Source: Nocardia rhizosphaerihabitans
Lineage (GTDB): Bacteria > Actinomycetota > Actinomycetes > Mycobacteriales > Mycobacteriaceae
Direction: 5' to 3'
Assembly (NCBI RefSeq): GCF_014646295.1
Contig: NZ_BMNE01000002.1
Location: 560,595-624,594, forward strand
Length of the DNA stretch: 64,000 bases
Positions 28,148-38,596 of the stretch are shown in pieces. Below the pieces are notes generated by a model. The model ran no database searches and had not been told where the DNA came from. It worked only from the letters and a program-made list of their open reading frames with translations. The first letter of the stretch is position 1; every line of letters starts with the position of its first letter. Position numbers and translations under genes: made by a program.

Positions 28148-29659
28148 ATGAGTTTCACCCGCAGGCAACTCCTGCAATCCGGGCTCGGCGTCACCGCGCT
28201 ACTGCTGGTGGCCGCGTGCGCGAGCGAGGAGGGATCCGACGGACCCGCCAAGAAGGGCGGCACGCTGCGCGTCGGCGCGCTCGGCACCACCGCCCGCATC
28301 GAACGCGACCCGCACGCCAATCTCAGCAACGACAGCGACTTCCTGATCGCCTCGCTCGTCTACGACGCGCTCACCGTCCCCGGCGCCGACCCGAACGTCG
28401 CGCCGCGGCTGGCCTCGCGCTGGGAGCCCTCCGCCGACAATCGCCGCTGGACCTTCACCATCGCCGACGGCGCGAAGTTCCACAACGGCGCACCGGTCAC
28501 CGCCGACGACGTGGTGTGGTCGATGCGCCGCCTGCGCTCGGTCGGCGGCGCGTCGAAGATGCCGGTGGCCGAGAACGATATCGCCGCCGACGGCCCGAAC
28601 CGCGTCGTGTTCACCCTGGCCGCGCCCAATACCCAACTGCCACTGCTGCTTCGGCTCATGACCTTCACCGTGCCGCAGGGCACCACCGACTTCACCGCCG
28701 CGATCGGCACCGGTCCCTTCCGGCTCGAGTCCTACCAGGGCGGCAATGCCAGGCTGGTCCGCAACGAGCAGTGGCACGGCACCCCGCCGCTGCTCGACGC
28801 GATCGAGGTGACCATGTTCGACAGCGTCACCGCGCTCGGCAATGCCGCGCTCGGCGGCCAGATCGACCTCGCCTCCAATGTGGGCGCGATCGCCGGACGC
28901 ACCGCGGCGGGCCGTGGCGACCTCCAGGTGGTCCGGCGCGCGAACGACACCATGCTCGGCGTGGCCATGCGCGTCGCCGACGGTCCGTTCGCCGACGCGC
29001 GGGTGCGCACCGCGCTGCGTCTCGGTGTCGACCGGACCGGGCTGATCAACCAGGTGCATTCCGGCTACGGCACCGTCGCCGCCGACATCCTCGGCACCGC
29101 CGACCCGCTCTACGACACCGCACTCGCGCGCCGCGACCGCGACATCGAGCGCGCCAAAACCCTGCTGCGCGAAGCGAATTTCGATACCGGCCGCCGCTAT
29201 CCGTTCGTGACGAAGGCCGAGGTGCCCGGCGAGGTGGAATCGGCGAAGGTGATCGCCACCCAGCTCGCCGAGATCGGCGTCAGCCTGGACGTGCAGGTGA
29301 TCGAACCCACCGCCTTCTACGACAAGACCTGGCTGAACGCGCCGCTGTACACGGTGTCGTGGGGAACCAACGATTCGGCGCTCTTCTACGCCGACAAGCT
29401 GATGACCTCCGGTTCCAACCGAAACGAAACCGCCTTCCGTGACCCGGAATTCGATGCCGCCACCGCCATGGCGCTGGCGTCCTCGGGCGAGGACTACATC
29501 AAGGCGGTCCGCGACATCCAGCGCATCCAGTTCGAGCGTGGCGGTTACCTGGTGTGGGGCATGGCCGACGGCATCGATATCGCCGCAGCGCCGGTACGTG
29601 GTCTGCCGACCCTCGGCGGCTTCGCCCGCGTCCAGCTGGAACGTGCCTGGCTGGCGTGA
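28148..29659 (+). CDS. peptide/nickel-type ABC transporter substrate-binding lipoprotein
   Basis: A 503-residue SBP_bac_5 (DppA/OppA/NikA-type) protein. The signal peptide carries twin arginines (FTRRQLLQSG) and a lipobox LVAAC with Cys24, so it should be a surface lipoprotein, possibly Tat-exported. The family body shows LASRWEPSADNRRWTFTI and KFHNGAPVTADDVVWS. Most relatives bind peptides, but some (NikA, staphylopine-binding CntA) bind metal complexes. The iron box upstream suggests a metallophore ligand here. Permease translation starts inside its stop (GTGA). Confidence 0.9.
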   Translation: MSFTRRQLLQSGLGVTALLLVAACASEEGSDGPAKKGGTLRVGALGTTARIERDPHANLSNDSDFLIASLVYDALTVPGADPNVAPRLASRWEPSADNRRWTFTIADGAKFHNGAPVTADDVVWSMRRLRSVGGASKMPVAENDIAADGPNRVVFTLAAPNTQLPLLLRLMTFTVPQGTTDFTAAIGTGPFRLESYQGGNARLVRNEQWHGTPPLLDAIEVTMFDSVTALGNAALGGQIDLASNVGAIAGRTAAGRGDLQVVRRANDTMLGVAMRVADGPFADARVRTALRLGVDRTGLINQVHSGYGTVAADILGTADPLYDTALARRDRDIERAKTLLREANFDTGRRYPFVTKAEVPGEVESAKVIATQLAEIGVSLDVQVIEPTAFYDKTWLNAPLYTVSWGTNDSALFYADKLMTSGSNRNETAFRDPEFDAATAMALASSGEDYIKAVRDIQRIQFERGGYLVWGMADGIDIAAAPVRGLPTLGGFARVQLERAWLA

Positions 29660-30594
29660 TCGCCGTGAAAACCTTCGTCCTGCCCCTGCTCCGGCGGATC
29701 GCGCTGCTGCTGGCATTGCTGGCCATCGTCTTCGTGGCGGTGGACCTGCTGCCCGGCAGCGCGGCCCGCTCGGCGCTGGGCCGGGACGCGGAACAGGCCG
29801 AGCTCGCCGCGAAGGAGCACGAGCTCGGCCTCGACCGCGCATTGCCGGTGCAGTTCTGGCACTGGCTCTCCGGCGTGCTGACCGGTGACTTCGGGCAGAC
29901 CGCGCGCGGAAACTCGATCGCCACATTGCTGGCCGACAAATTCCCGCAGACCTTGCTGCTCGGTGGGATCGCGCTACTGCTGACCGTCGTGGCCTCGCTG
30001 GTGCTCGGCTGCTGGTGGGCGGTGCGCCCGACCGCCCTCGGCGCGCGGATCTTGCAGCCCGCCACTACGGTCGCGGTCGCGGTGCCCGAGTTCGTCTGCG
30101 GCACACTGCTGATCCTGGTGTTCTCGCTGGCGACGGGCTGGCTGCCCGCGGTCACCATCACCGACCGCTCCGGTTTCCCCGCGGGCCCGGAGATGCTGAT
30201 CCTGCCGGTGCTCGCCTTGGCGATACCGCAGATCGGCTGGAACGCCAGGGTGGTGCGCTCGGCGCTCCAGGATGTCGCCACCGCGCCGCATGTGGAAAGC
30301 GCTGTGCTGGACGGACTTCCGGTCCGCACTGTCTTGGTTCGGCACATGCTGCCCTTCGCCGCGCCCGCCATCGTCGCCGGCTACGCCACCACTGTCGGCA
30401 TGCTCTTCGGCGGCGCGCTGGTGGTAGAGACCCTGTTCAACTATCCGGGAGTGGGTGCGGTGCTGGCCGGTTCGGTGGCCGACCGCGACACCGCGACGGT
30501 CGCCGCGGTCGTCGCCCTCACCGCCATCGTCATCATGGCCTTGCTCGCGGTAGCCGACTTCGTCCGGAACTGGGCATCGGGAGGTGCGCGATGA
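29656..30594 (+). CDS. DppB-type ABC transporter permease
   Basis: A 312-residue membrane protein with about six transmembrane segments, the first at the N-terminus (LLRRIALLLALLAIVFVAVD) and the characteristic HELGLDRALPVQFWHWL and GDFGQTARGNS segments of DppB/OppB/NikB permeases. The C-terminal coupling region is FNYPGVGAVLAGSVADRD. It starts with a GTG overlapping the lipoprotein stop and ends in ATGA with the next gene, so the whole importer is translationally coupled. Confidence 0.9.
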   Translation: MIAVKTFVLPLLRRIALLLALLAIVFVAVDLLPGSAARSALGRDAEQAELAAKEHELGLDRALPVQFWHWLSGVLTGDFGQTARGNSIATLLADKFPQTLLLGGIALLLTVVASLVLGCWWAVRPTALGARILQPATTVAVAVPEFVCGTLLILVFSLATGWLPAVTITDRSGFPAGPEMLILPVLALAIPQIGWNARVVRSALQDVATAPHVESAVLDGLPVRTVLVRHMLPFAAPAIVAGYATTVGMLFGGALVVETLFNYPGVGAVLAGSVADRDTATVAAVVALTAIVIMALLAVADFVRNWASGGAR

Positions 30595-33305
30595 ATGCTG
30601 TCGAGCGTCCCGAACAAGGTCAACACGCGGTGGTGGCGGGAGCTACTCGGCCGATGCCGCCACCACGGCGTGGTGATCGCCTGTCCAGGCGTGTCTGGTG
30701 GCGATGGTCGGCGGCGGCCGGGGTGGCGCTCGTCGTGCTTGTCGCGGTGGTGGGGCCTTTGGTCGCACCGCATCCGGCGGAGCGGGCGGTGGGGATGCCG
30801 TTCGCGTCGCCCGGTGGGGGAGCGGTGCTCGGGACCGATCGGCTCGGCCGGGATGTGCTGAGTCATCTGCTCACCGGCGGTGCCCAGCTGCTGCTGGTGT
30901 CGGCGGTGATCGCGGTGGCGGTGACCGTTCTGTCGGCGGTGCTCGGTGCGGTGGCCGCGGTCCGGCCGCGGGCGGGTTCGGTGATCGAACTCGGCGGCGA
31001 TCTGGTGATCCTGCTGCCCGCGGTGCTCGGCATCCTGCTCGTCCTCACCGCGTGGCCACAGGGCGGAGTGTTCGCGCTGATCATGGTGTCGCTGCTGTTC
31101 GGCGTGCCCTATTGCGCCAGGATCTTCGCGGCCGCCGCGTCGGGCATCGCCACCAGCGGTTATGTCGAAGCGGCGATCGCCAGCGGAGAGTCCCTGTCCC
31201 ACTTGGTCTTCCGGGAGATCCTGCCGAACCTGCGCTCGGTCTTCACCACCCAGCTCGGCCTGCGCTTCGTCGTCGCCGTCTACCTCGTCAGTACCGTCTC
31301 GTTTCTCGGGGTGTCCGTCCTCGACGAGCACAACTGGGCGAACATGGTGCGCGACAACGCCTCCGGCCTGCTGCTCAACCCGTGGGCGGTGCTTGTCCCG
31401 AGCGCGGCCATCGCGATCGTCGCGGTCGGGGTCAACCTGGTGGTCACCGGTGGCGCCGTGAAGAGCAGGCCAACGGTCGGTGGAGCCACCGACAGCCACG
31501 TCGCTCACCCGGACACTGATCCCCTCGCAGGTGACCCGATCGGCATCGGAGACCCTGATGTGGTCGATGCCGGAGATGCCGCCGTGGTCGATGGATTGAC
31601 CGTGGTCGCCGAGTCCGGCGCGGTGCTGTTGGCGCCGTTGTCGTTCCGGTTGAAGGCGGGCACTGTCACCGCGCTGACCGGTCCGTCGGGTGCGGGCAAG
31701 TCGACCGCGATGCGGGCGCTGCTCGGCCATCTCCCCGCGGGCGCCAGGCAGGAAGGCGCGGTGCTGGTCGCCGGGCACGAGGTGTTCGCGCTGGATTCGA
31801 GTGCGCTGCGGACATTCCGGCGCACCCGGATCGCCTATGTCGGCCAGGACCCGGGCTCCGAACTGAATCCGCTGCTCCGGGTACGCGCCCTGCTCGCCGA
31901 AGCCGCGCCGACCGCGTCCGACGCCGACCGCCGCGCCGCCCTCGAACTTGTCGGCCTCGACGCCACCCATCTGCGCCGCCGCAGTGGTCGCCTCTCCGGT
32001 GGCCAGCAACGCCGCGTCGCCCTCGCCCGCGCCTTCCTCCGCCGACCCGAGGTCCTCGTCCTCGACGAGCCGCTCGCGGGCCTGCACGGCGCCCTGCGCA
32101 CCGACATCGCCCGCCTCATCGCCGACCTCGCCCTGCGCGAGTCGACCGCGGTCCTCCTCTCCGGCCACGACACCACCACGATCCACGCCATCGCGGACAC
32201 CGTGGTCGAGATCCACCCGCCCGGCGGAATGCCGGTGATCGACGAGGCTGGGTCGCCCGAGTCGGAGACTGCTCTCGAGTGCGTAGACAAAATCGCCGAC
32301 GGCGGCGCGGAGGAACAGACTGGCGCTACCGAGGGCGCACGACCGGAAACTCGGACAGCTTCATCGCCGTCATGTGCCGACCGACCCGGCAGCGGAGCAG
32401 AGTTGGCGGTCAACGGAAACGGGCAGCCGGGCACGGCGCCGACGCCGCGGGCGAACGGTGCCGTCGGTCCTGACAGTGCGACGGTGCGGGGGAACGGAGC
32501 ACGAGGAGCCCTCCGACGCGAACGAGAGGACGCCGCAGGCAGACCAGAGGCTGCGCCGCACCGAGGCAGCGCGACTGCCCTGCGCGTCAACGGAATCAGC
32601 GCCGTAGCCGACGGTCACTCGATCCTCGCCGACATCGATTTCACCGTGCGCGCGGGCGAAGCGCTGGCCGTGGTCGGCCCATCCGGCGCGGGGAAGACGA
32701 CCCTTGCGCGGGTGATCGCAGGCCTGCACACCACCGGCTCGGGTTCGCTCGACCTACGGGGTGCCAGAATCCCGATCGGTCGTAAACGTCGAATCAAAGC
32801 CGGTATCAACGGCATCCAGCTGGTCACCCAGAACCCCCTGGCTGCACTGAATCCCCGCCGCACCGTCGAACAGACCCTCGCCCGCCCACTCCGCCGCATC
32901 GCCCGCGTACCGAAGAACCAGGTCCGCGCCCACATCGAATCCCTGCTCATCGCAGTCGAACTCCCCACCGAGCTCGCGACCCGCCATCCCCGCGAACTCT
33001 CCGGCGGCCAACGCCAGCGCGTCGCCCTGGCCAGAGCACTCGCCGCCGACCCCGCCGTCCTGATCTGCGACGAGATCACCACCGCCCTCGACACCGACAC
33101 CGCCGCCGCGATCATGACCCTCCTAGACCACCTCCGCGCCGACCGCGGCACCACCGTCCTGCTGATCAGCCACGACATGGCCCTGGTCACCAGACACTGC
33201 ACCGAACTCCTCGTCCTCGACCACGGCCGAGTAGTCGAATCCGGCACCCCGGCAACCGTTCTCGCCAGCCCGGCGCACCAGGCGACAGCGGACCTGATGG
33301 GCTGA
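30591..33305 (+). CDS. fused DppC permease - ATPase - ATPase of a peptide/nickel-type ABC importer
   Basis: A single 904-residue chain joins three subunits that are normally separate. Residues about 35-300 form a DppC-type permease (GTDRLGRDVLSHLLTGG, EILPNLRSVF). Residues about 330-545 are ATPase 1: Walker A GPSGAGKST near 363, Q-loop GQDPGSELNP, signature LSGGQQRRVALA, Walker B VLVLDEPL. After an Ala/Gly/Glu/Arg-rich linker (about 550-660) comes ATPase 2: Walker A GPSGAGKTT near 696, TQNPLAALNP, LSGGQRQRVALA, ICDEITTALD. All motifs look intact. The ATG overlaps the DppB stop. Confidence 0.9.
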   Translation: MNAVERPEQGQHAVVAGATRPMPPPRRGDRLSRRVWWRWSAAAGVALVVLVAVVGPLVAPHPAERAVGMPFASPGGGAVLGTDRLGRDVLSHLLTGGAQLLLVSAVIAVAVTVLSAVLGAVAAVRPRAGSVIELGGDLVILLPAVLGILLVLTAWPQGGVFALIMVSLLFGVPYCARIFAAAASGIATSGYVEAAIASGESLSHLVFREILPNLRSVFTTQLGLRFVVAVYLVSTVSFLGVSVLDEHNWANMVRDNASGLLLNPWAVLVPSAAIAIVAVGVNLVVTGGAVKSRPTVGGATDSHVAHPDTDPLAGDPIGIGDPDVVDAGDAAVVDGLTVVAESGAVLLAPLSFRLKAGTVTALTGPSGAGKSTAMRALLGHLPAGARQEGAVLVAGHEVFALDSSALRTFRRTRIAYVGQDPGSELNPLLRVRALLAEAAPTASDADRRAALELVGLDATHLRRRSGRLSGGQQRRVALARAFLRRPEVLVLDEPLAGLHGALRTDIARLIADLALRESTAVLLSGHDTTTIHAIADTVVEIHPPGGMPVIDEAGSPESETALECVDKIADGGAEEQTGATEGARPETRTASSPSCADRPGSGAELAVNGNGQPGTAPTPRANGAVGPDSATVRGNGARGALRREREDAAGRPEAAPHRGSATALRVNGISAVADGHSILADIDFTVRAGEALAVVGPSGAGKTTLARVIAGLHTTGSGSLDLRGARIPIGRKRRIKAGINGIQLVTQNPLAALNPRRTVEQTLARPLRRIARVPKNQVRAHIESLLIAVELPTELATRHPRELSGGQRQRVALARALAADPAVLICDEITTALDTDTAAAIMTLLDHLRADRGTTVLLISHDMALVTRHCTELLVLDHGRVVESGTPATVLASPAHQATADLMG

Positions 33306-33435
33306 CACCTCGTGTCCTGTCTCGTGTACGCCCAATTCGCCCGCACGGTCGCCGAACCCAACCGCAACCTCGCCGCACTCTGAGAACTCGCTGTGAGAGG
33401 TGCCGCGGAGGCCCCAGACCTGGATGATGGGTTGA

Positions 33436-34152
33436 GTGTCTGTGCAGAAAGTCGGCGTCCTCGCCGCCGTGGCGATGACCGCGCTGCTCGCCGGGTGTAG
33501 TTCGCTCGCGTCGATCCCCGGCGACATGCCGCCGGGGCCGGGTGCCGCGCTGCCCGCGATCGATGTGGACGCGCCGGGTCGCGCGGCCGAGCAGTTACGC
33601 GGCTGGGCCGACGAGCAGTCGGGGGCGGTCGGCATCGAACCGGTCGCGCTGGAGGCCTACGGCTACGCGGCGGCGGTGCTCGCGCGGTCCAAGCCCGAAT
33701 GCGGGATCGCCTGGACCACCATCGCCGGGATCGCGAGTGTGGAGAGCGGGCACGGCACTCATCGCGGCGCGGGCGTCGACGCCGACGGGACGGTGCGTCC
33801 GGCGATCATCGGCGTCGCCCTCGACGGCACCAAGGGCAATGCCGTCATCCGCGACACCGACGGCGGCAGCCTCGACGGCGACACCACCTACGACCGCGCG
33901 GTCGGCCCGTTGCAGTTCATCCCGGAGACCTGGCGCCGCTGGGCGGTCGACGCCAACGGCGACGGCGTGCTCGACCCGCAGAACATCGACGACGCCGCCC
34001 TCACCGCCGCCAGGTACCTGTGCACCCGCGGCGGCGACCTGACCTCGGCCGACGGCTGGCAGCGCGCCCTGTTCGCCTACAACCAGTCGAACAAGTACAT
34101 GCGGGTCGTGCGGGACAGAGCCGCCACCTACAGCATCGGCCGGCGCGTGTAG
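33436..34152 (+). CDS. lpqU: lytic murein transglycosylase lipoprotein LpqU-like
   Basis: A 238-residue envelope lipoprotein. Signal peptide and lipobox LLAGC (Cys21), then a lysozyme-like transglycosylase domain with GIASVESGHGTH (catalytic Glu near 103), the Ala-Val-Gly-Pro-Leu-Gln-Phe-Ile-Pro motif (RAVGPLQFIPETWRRW) and AYNQSNKYMRVV at the end. It should cleave peptidoglycan glycan strands. In M. tuberculosis lpqU lies between mazG and eno; here eno still follows but mazG is 13 kb away. The GTG start at 33436 begins MSVQKVG. Confidence 0.87.
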   Translation: MSVQKVGVLAAVAMTALLAGCSSLASIPGDMPPGPGAALPAIDVDAPGRAAEQLRGWADEQSGAVGIEPVALEAYGYAAAVLARSKPECGIAWTTIAGIASVESGHGTHRGAGVDADGTVRPAIIGVALDGTKGNAVIRDTDGGSLDGDTTYDRAVGPLQFIPETWRRWAVDANGDGVLDPQNIDDAALTAARYLCTRGGDLTSADGWQRALFAYNQSNKYMRVVRDRAATYSIGRRV

Positions 34153-34254
34153 TCGGCGCCGGCCCGGAGTGCCGGTTACTCGACGTCACGCCGAGGCGAT
34201 AGGCTCGCACCCGCACGGACCAAGCCGTGAGACCTACCGTGCCTTCAGTCGTAA

Positions 34255-35553
<1,299 letters not shown>

Positions 35554-35599
35554 GCACAGCAGTACCGCAGTACAGGTTGAGATGACGGGGCGGTAGCGA

Positions 35600-36193
35600 A
35601 TGACCGAGCGACGTGCGCGTGGAACCAGTCCGGGTGGACGAGGCGACCGCCGCACGTCGCGGGCCGCACGCTCCCGCCCCAGTCATCTCGACGCCCCCGG
35701 CCGCCCCGCCGCGGCCAAACGCACCACCCGGCGCCGCCCCGAATCCGCCACCGGCGCGACCACGGGCAAGCGCAAGCCCAGCGGCAAGCTCGAGCGCAGC
35801 GAACACACCATCCTCGGTCTCTCGACCGGCAAGGCGGTGATCCTCGCTGCCGTGCTGTGCGGCCTGGCACTGACCCTGGCCGTGCCGACCCGCACCTACT
35901 TCAGTCAGCGCGCCGAAGCGGCCGCGCTGGCCCAGCAGCGGGCGGAACTGGACGCCGACCTGGCCGTCCTGCGTGATCGCCGGGCCCAGCAGCAGGATCC
36001 GGCCTACATCCGCTCCGAGGCCCGCGACCGGTTGCGCCTGGTGATGCCCGGCGAAACCCCCTACATCGTGCAGATTCCCGGCATCGAAGCACCGGCGCCG
36101 CCGCCGATGAGCACCCGAACAGCGGCGCCCGACCCCTGGTACACCGACCTGTGGCGCAGCATCTCCGAACCGGCCCCGGAAGGACCAAGGTGA
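35600..36193 (+). CDS. FtsB/DivIC-type septum formation initiator protein
   Basis: A 197-residue bitopic membrane protein. A long basic, Arg/Thr/Pro-rich cytoplasmic N-terminus (1-72) precedes one transmembrane segment (AVILAAVLCGLALTLAVP, about 78-95), a coiled coil rich in Ala/Gln/Glu/Arg (about 103-128), and the family segment DPAYIRSEARDRLRLVMPGE. DivIC/FtsB proteins help assemble the divisome. The gene lies between eno and DUF501 exactly as Rv1024 does in M. tuberculosis. Confidence 0.88.
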   Translation: MTERRARGTSPGGRGDRRTSRAARSRPSHLDAPGRPAAAKRTTRRRPESATGATTGKRKPSGKLERSEHTILGLSTGKAVILAAVLCGLALTLAVPTRTYFSQRAEAAALAQQRAELDADLAVLRDRRAQQQDPAYIRSEARDRLRLVMPGETPYIVQIPGIEAPAPPPMSTRTAAPDPWYTDLWRSISEPAPEGPR

Positions 36194-36711
36194 CCGCACC
36201 GAACGAGCGCGACCTCGAGATCATCGCCCAGCAGCTGGGCCGCGAGCCGCGCGGTGTGCTCGCCGTCGCCTACCGCACCCCCGACGGCCTGCCCGCCGTG
36301 GTGAAGACCGCGCCGCGCCTGCCCGATGGCACCCCGTTCCCCACCCTGTACTACCTGACCGACCCCCGGCTCACTGCCGAGGCGAGCAGGCAGGAGTCGG
36401 CCGGGGTGATGCGCGAGATGACCGAACGTCTCGCCGCCGACCCCGAGCTGGCCGCGGCCTACCGCGCCGCGCACGAGAGCTACCTGGCCGAACGCGACGA
36501 GATCGAGTCGCTCGGCACCGATTTCACCGGCGGTGGCATGCCCGACCGGGTCAAGTGCCTGCACGTGCTGATCGCGCATTCGCTGGCCAAGGGCCCCGGC
36601 GTCAACCCGTTCGGCGACGAGGCCGTGGCACTGGCGGCCGACGCCGGACTGCGCGGCACCGCGATCCCGGCCGACTGGCCCTCCGCCCGCAAGTCCGGCG
36701 AACCGGCATAA
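36190..36711 (+). CDS. DUF501-family protein (Rv1025-like)
   Basis: A 173-residue cytoplasmic protein of the DUF501 family, function unknown. Marks are RDLEIIAQQLGREPRGV, PTLYYLTDPRL, and GGGMPDRVKCLHVLIAHSLA with Cys and His that may bind metal. The GTG start overlaps the preceding stop by four bases, so it is coupled to the DivIC-like gene. The conserved place between divIC and ppx points to a link with envelope or growth control, by context only. Confidence 0.88.
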   Translation: MTAPNERDLEIIAQQLGREPRGVLAVAYRTPDGLPAVVKTAPRLPDGTPFPTLYYLTDPRLTAEASRQESAGVMREMTERLAADPELAAAYRAAHESYLAERDEIESLGTDFTGGGMPDRVKCLHVLIAHSLAKGPGVNPFGDEAVALAADAGLRGTAIPADWPSARKSGEPA

Positions 36712-36774
36712 TCGCGGACAGCACGCGGCGCCTGCACACCTCGCACGGCGCTCGGGCCGACCAGGAGGAACATC

Positions 36775-37725
36775 ATGACTGAGCGCATCGCCGCGGTGGA
36801 CTGCGGCACCAATTCGATCCGTCTGCTGATCGCCGAGGTCGGCGCCGACGGTGGTCTCACCGATGTGCACCGCGAGATGCGCATCGTGCGGCTCGGCCAA
36901 GGTGTCGACGCCACCGGCCGGCTCGCTCCCGAGGCGATCGAGCGGACGCGTGTCGCGCTGGCCGATTACGTCGATCTGATGCTGGCGCAGGATGTTTCGC
37001 GTGTCCGGATGGTCGCCACCTCGGCCACCCGCGACGCCGCCAATCGGGGCGACTTCTTCGAGATGACCCGCGCCGAACTCGGCCGGGTCGTCGACGGCGC
37101 CGTCGCCGAGGTGATCACCGGCGACGAAGAAGCACGGCTGTCGTTCGCGGGCGCGGTCGGCGAACTGTCCGCTGACGCAGGGCCTTTCGTCGTCGTCGAC
37201 CTGGGCGGTGGCTCCACCGAACTGGTGGTCGGCGACGCCGAGGGTGTCCAGGCTGCCTACTCCGCCGACATCGGCTGCGTGCGGGTCACCGAGCGCTGCC
37301 TGCCCGGTAACCCGCCGACCGCCGAACAGGTCGACGCCGCACGGGAATTCGCGGAGAGCAAGCTCGACGAGGCTTTCGCCAAGGTTCCGGTCGACAAGGT
37401 GCACACCTGGGTCGGTGTCGCCGGCACGATGACCACCATCACCGCTGTGGCCCTCGACCTGCCCGAATACGACTCCACCCGCGTCCATCTCACCCGGCTG
37501 AGCCTGGCCGAGGTGCACGAGGTGTGCGACCGCCTGATCGGCATGGACCACGACCAGCGCGCCGCCCTCGGCCCGATGCACCCCGGCCGGGTCGACGTGA
37601 TCGGCGGCGGCGCCGTCATCACCGAGGTGCTGGCCGACGAATTGGCCCGCCGCGCCGGTGTTTCCGAGCTGGTCGTGAGCGAGCACGACATCCTCGACGG
37701 CATCGCGATGTCGATCCTCGGCTGA
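36775..37725 (+). CDS. ppx: exopolyphosphatase / pppGpp-phosphohydrolase (Ppx/GppA) family protein
   Basis: A 316-residue ASKHA-fold protein: phosphate-1 motif RIAAVDCGTNSIRLLIAE, VATSATRDAAN, phosphate-2 motif VVVDLGGGSTELVVG and adenosine-type motif IGGGAVITEVL. The length corresponds to the short mycobacterial paralogues (Rv1026 position), which lack the C-terminal HD-like domain of E. coli Ppx. Polyphosphate versus pppGpp preference cannot be read from sequence. AGGAGG precedes the ATG. A strong terminator follows. Confidence 0.9.
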   Translation: MTERIAAVDCGTNSIRLLIAEVGADGGLTDVHREMRIVRLGQGVDATGRLAPEAIERTRVALADYVDLMLAQDVSRVRMVATSATRDAANRGDFFEMTRAELGRVVDGAVAEVITGDEEARLSFAGAVGELSADAGPFVVVDLGGGSTELVVGDAEGVQAAYSADIGCVRVTERCLPGNPPTAEQVDAAREFAESKLDEAFAKVPVDKVHTWVGVAGTMTTITAVALDLPEYDSTRVHLTRLSLAEVHEVCDRLIGMDHDQRAALGPMHPGRVDVIGGGAVITEVLADELARRAGVSELVVSEHDILDGIAMSILG

Positions 37726-37768
37726 GCGGCCCCGGCCTGCGAGCCAGGTCATTGCCGCCTGACACGAC

Positions 37769-37805
37769 ATCGCCGCGCACCGTGATGCTTTCGGTGCGCG
37801 GCGAT
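37769..37805. terminator. bidirectional terminator after ppx
   Basis: A perfect 14-bp stem (37769-37782 with 37792-37805) around a nine-base loop lies between convergent stops at 37725 and 37820. Confidence 0.78.
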
Positions 37806-37819
37806 CGAGGCGTTCAGGA

Positions 37820-38470
37820 TCAGGGGAGTACCTGCGGGATGACCTCGGGCGCCACGGCGCCGACGGCCGCGCCGATGAGCGCGCCGATGAGGGCATTGGG
37901 CAGGCCGATCAGCCCGGTACACGCCAGGAACACGAGGACGGCCATGATCCCCGGCAAACACATGACCGCGGCGAACACCAGGCCGGCCCCGGCACCGAGG
38001 GCAGCGGCGTTCTGGACCGGGTCGGAGTTCTGCGCGGCCGGATTGGTGGCGACCGTCTTCAGTTCGGCCGCCGCGCCCTGGGACACCTGCGGCCTCGCCA
38101 TGATCGTGCGCCCGTCGGCGGAGATCGCGGTTGTCACGGTGATGGTGTGGCCGCCTACCGTGCCGAAGCGGGTCGGCACCTGGGCGATCGGCCTGCCGGT
38201 CGCCGATTCGACCGTCAGCGTGCCGTCCTGGCCGAGGACGAAGCGTCCGTCGTCCAGGGTCGCCGAGACGGTCCGCAGATCCGGCGTCACCGCAGTGCTG
38301 TAGCCGATGCCCTCGGCATTGCCCACCGTGGACAGCCCCTGGGCGAACCGCGCCTGCTGATCGGTATCGACCTCGGCCGAGGCCACACCGGCGAACGTGA
38401 CGGCCACCGCTACCGGCAGGACGGCGGCGAGCATCCGCCGCGCCACGCTGGAACTCGAGTTCTGGAACAT
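37820..38470 (-). CDS. secreted/membrane protein of unknown function
   Basis: A 216-residue protein with an N-terminal signal peptide (AAVLPVAVAVTFAGVASA, cleavage likely after ASA near residue 32), a beta-rich middle with TVSATLDDGRFVLG and TITVTTAISADGRTI, and two hydrophobic, Gly/Ala-rich C-terminal segments (GAGAGLVFAAVMCLPG; LPNALIGALIGAAVGAV) that look like a membrane hairpin. Similar proteins occur in several copies in Nocardia-type genomes as I recall, without assigned function. A GAGGGAG site lies upstream. Confidence 0.72.
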   Translation of the reverse strand: MFQNSSSSVARRMLAAVLPVAVAVTFAGVASAEVDTDQQARFAQGLSTVGNAEGIGYSTAVTPDLRTVSATLDDGRFVLGQDGTLTVESATGRPIAQVPTRFGTVGGHTITVTTAISADGRTIMARPQVSQGAAAELKTVATNPAAQNSDPVQNAAALGAGAGLVFAAVMCLPGIMAVLVFLACTGLIGLPNALIGALIGAAVGAVAPEVIPQVLP

Positions 38471-38596
38471 ATCGGAGAAGCTCCCTCTCCGAACTCACCC
38501 GAAGATTTCGATCCCCGGGAGAATCCGAAATTTCGTGGTCGATGAACACCCACTATTCGGACCGCCCGCTCCGTTGGATGGATATCCGTGCCCGCC

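Noticed and set aside
30441..32216. Long leftward frame opposite the fused ABC gene
   Set aside because: It is antisense to intact permease and ATPase motifs and has composition typical of a shadow.
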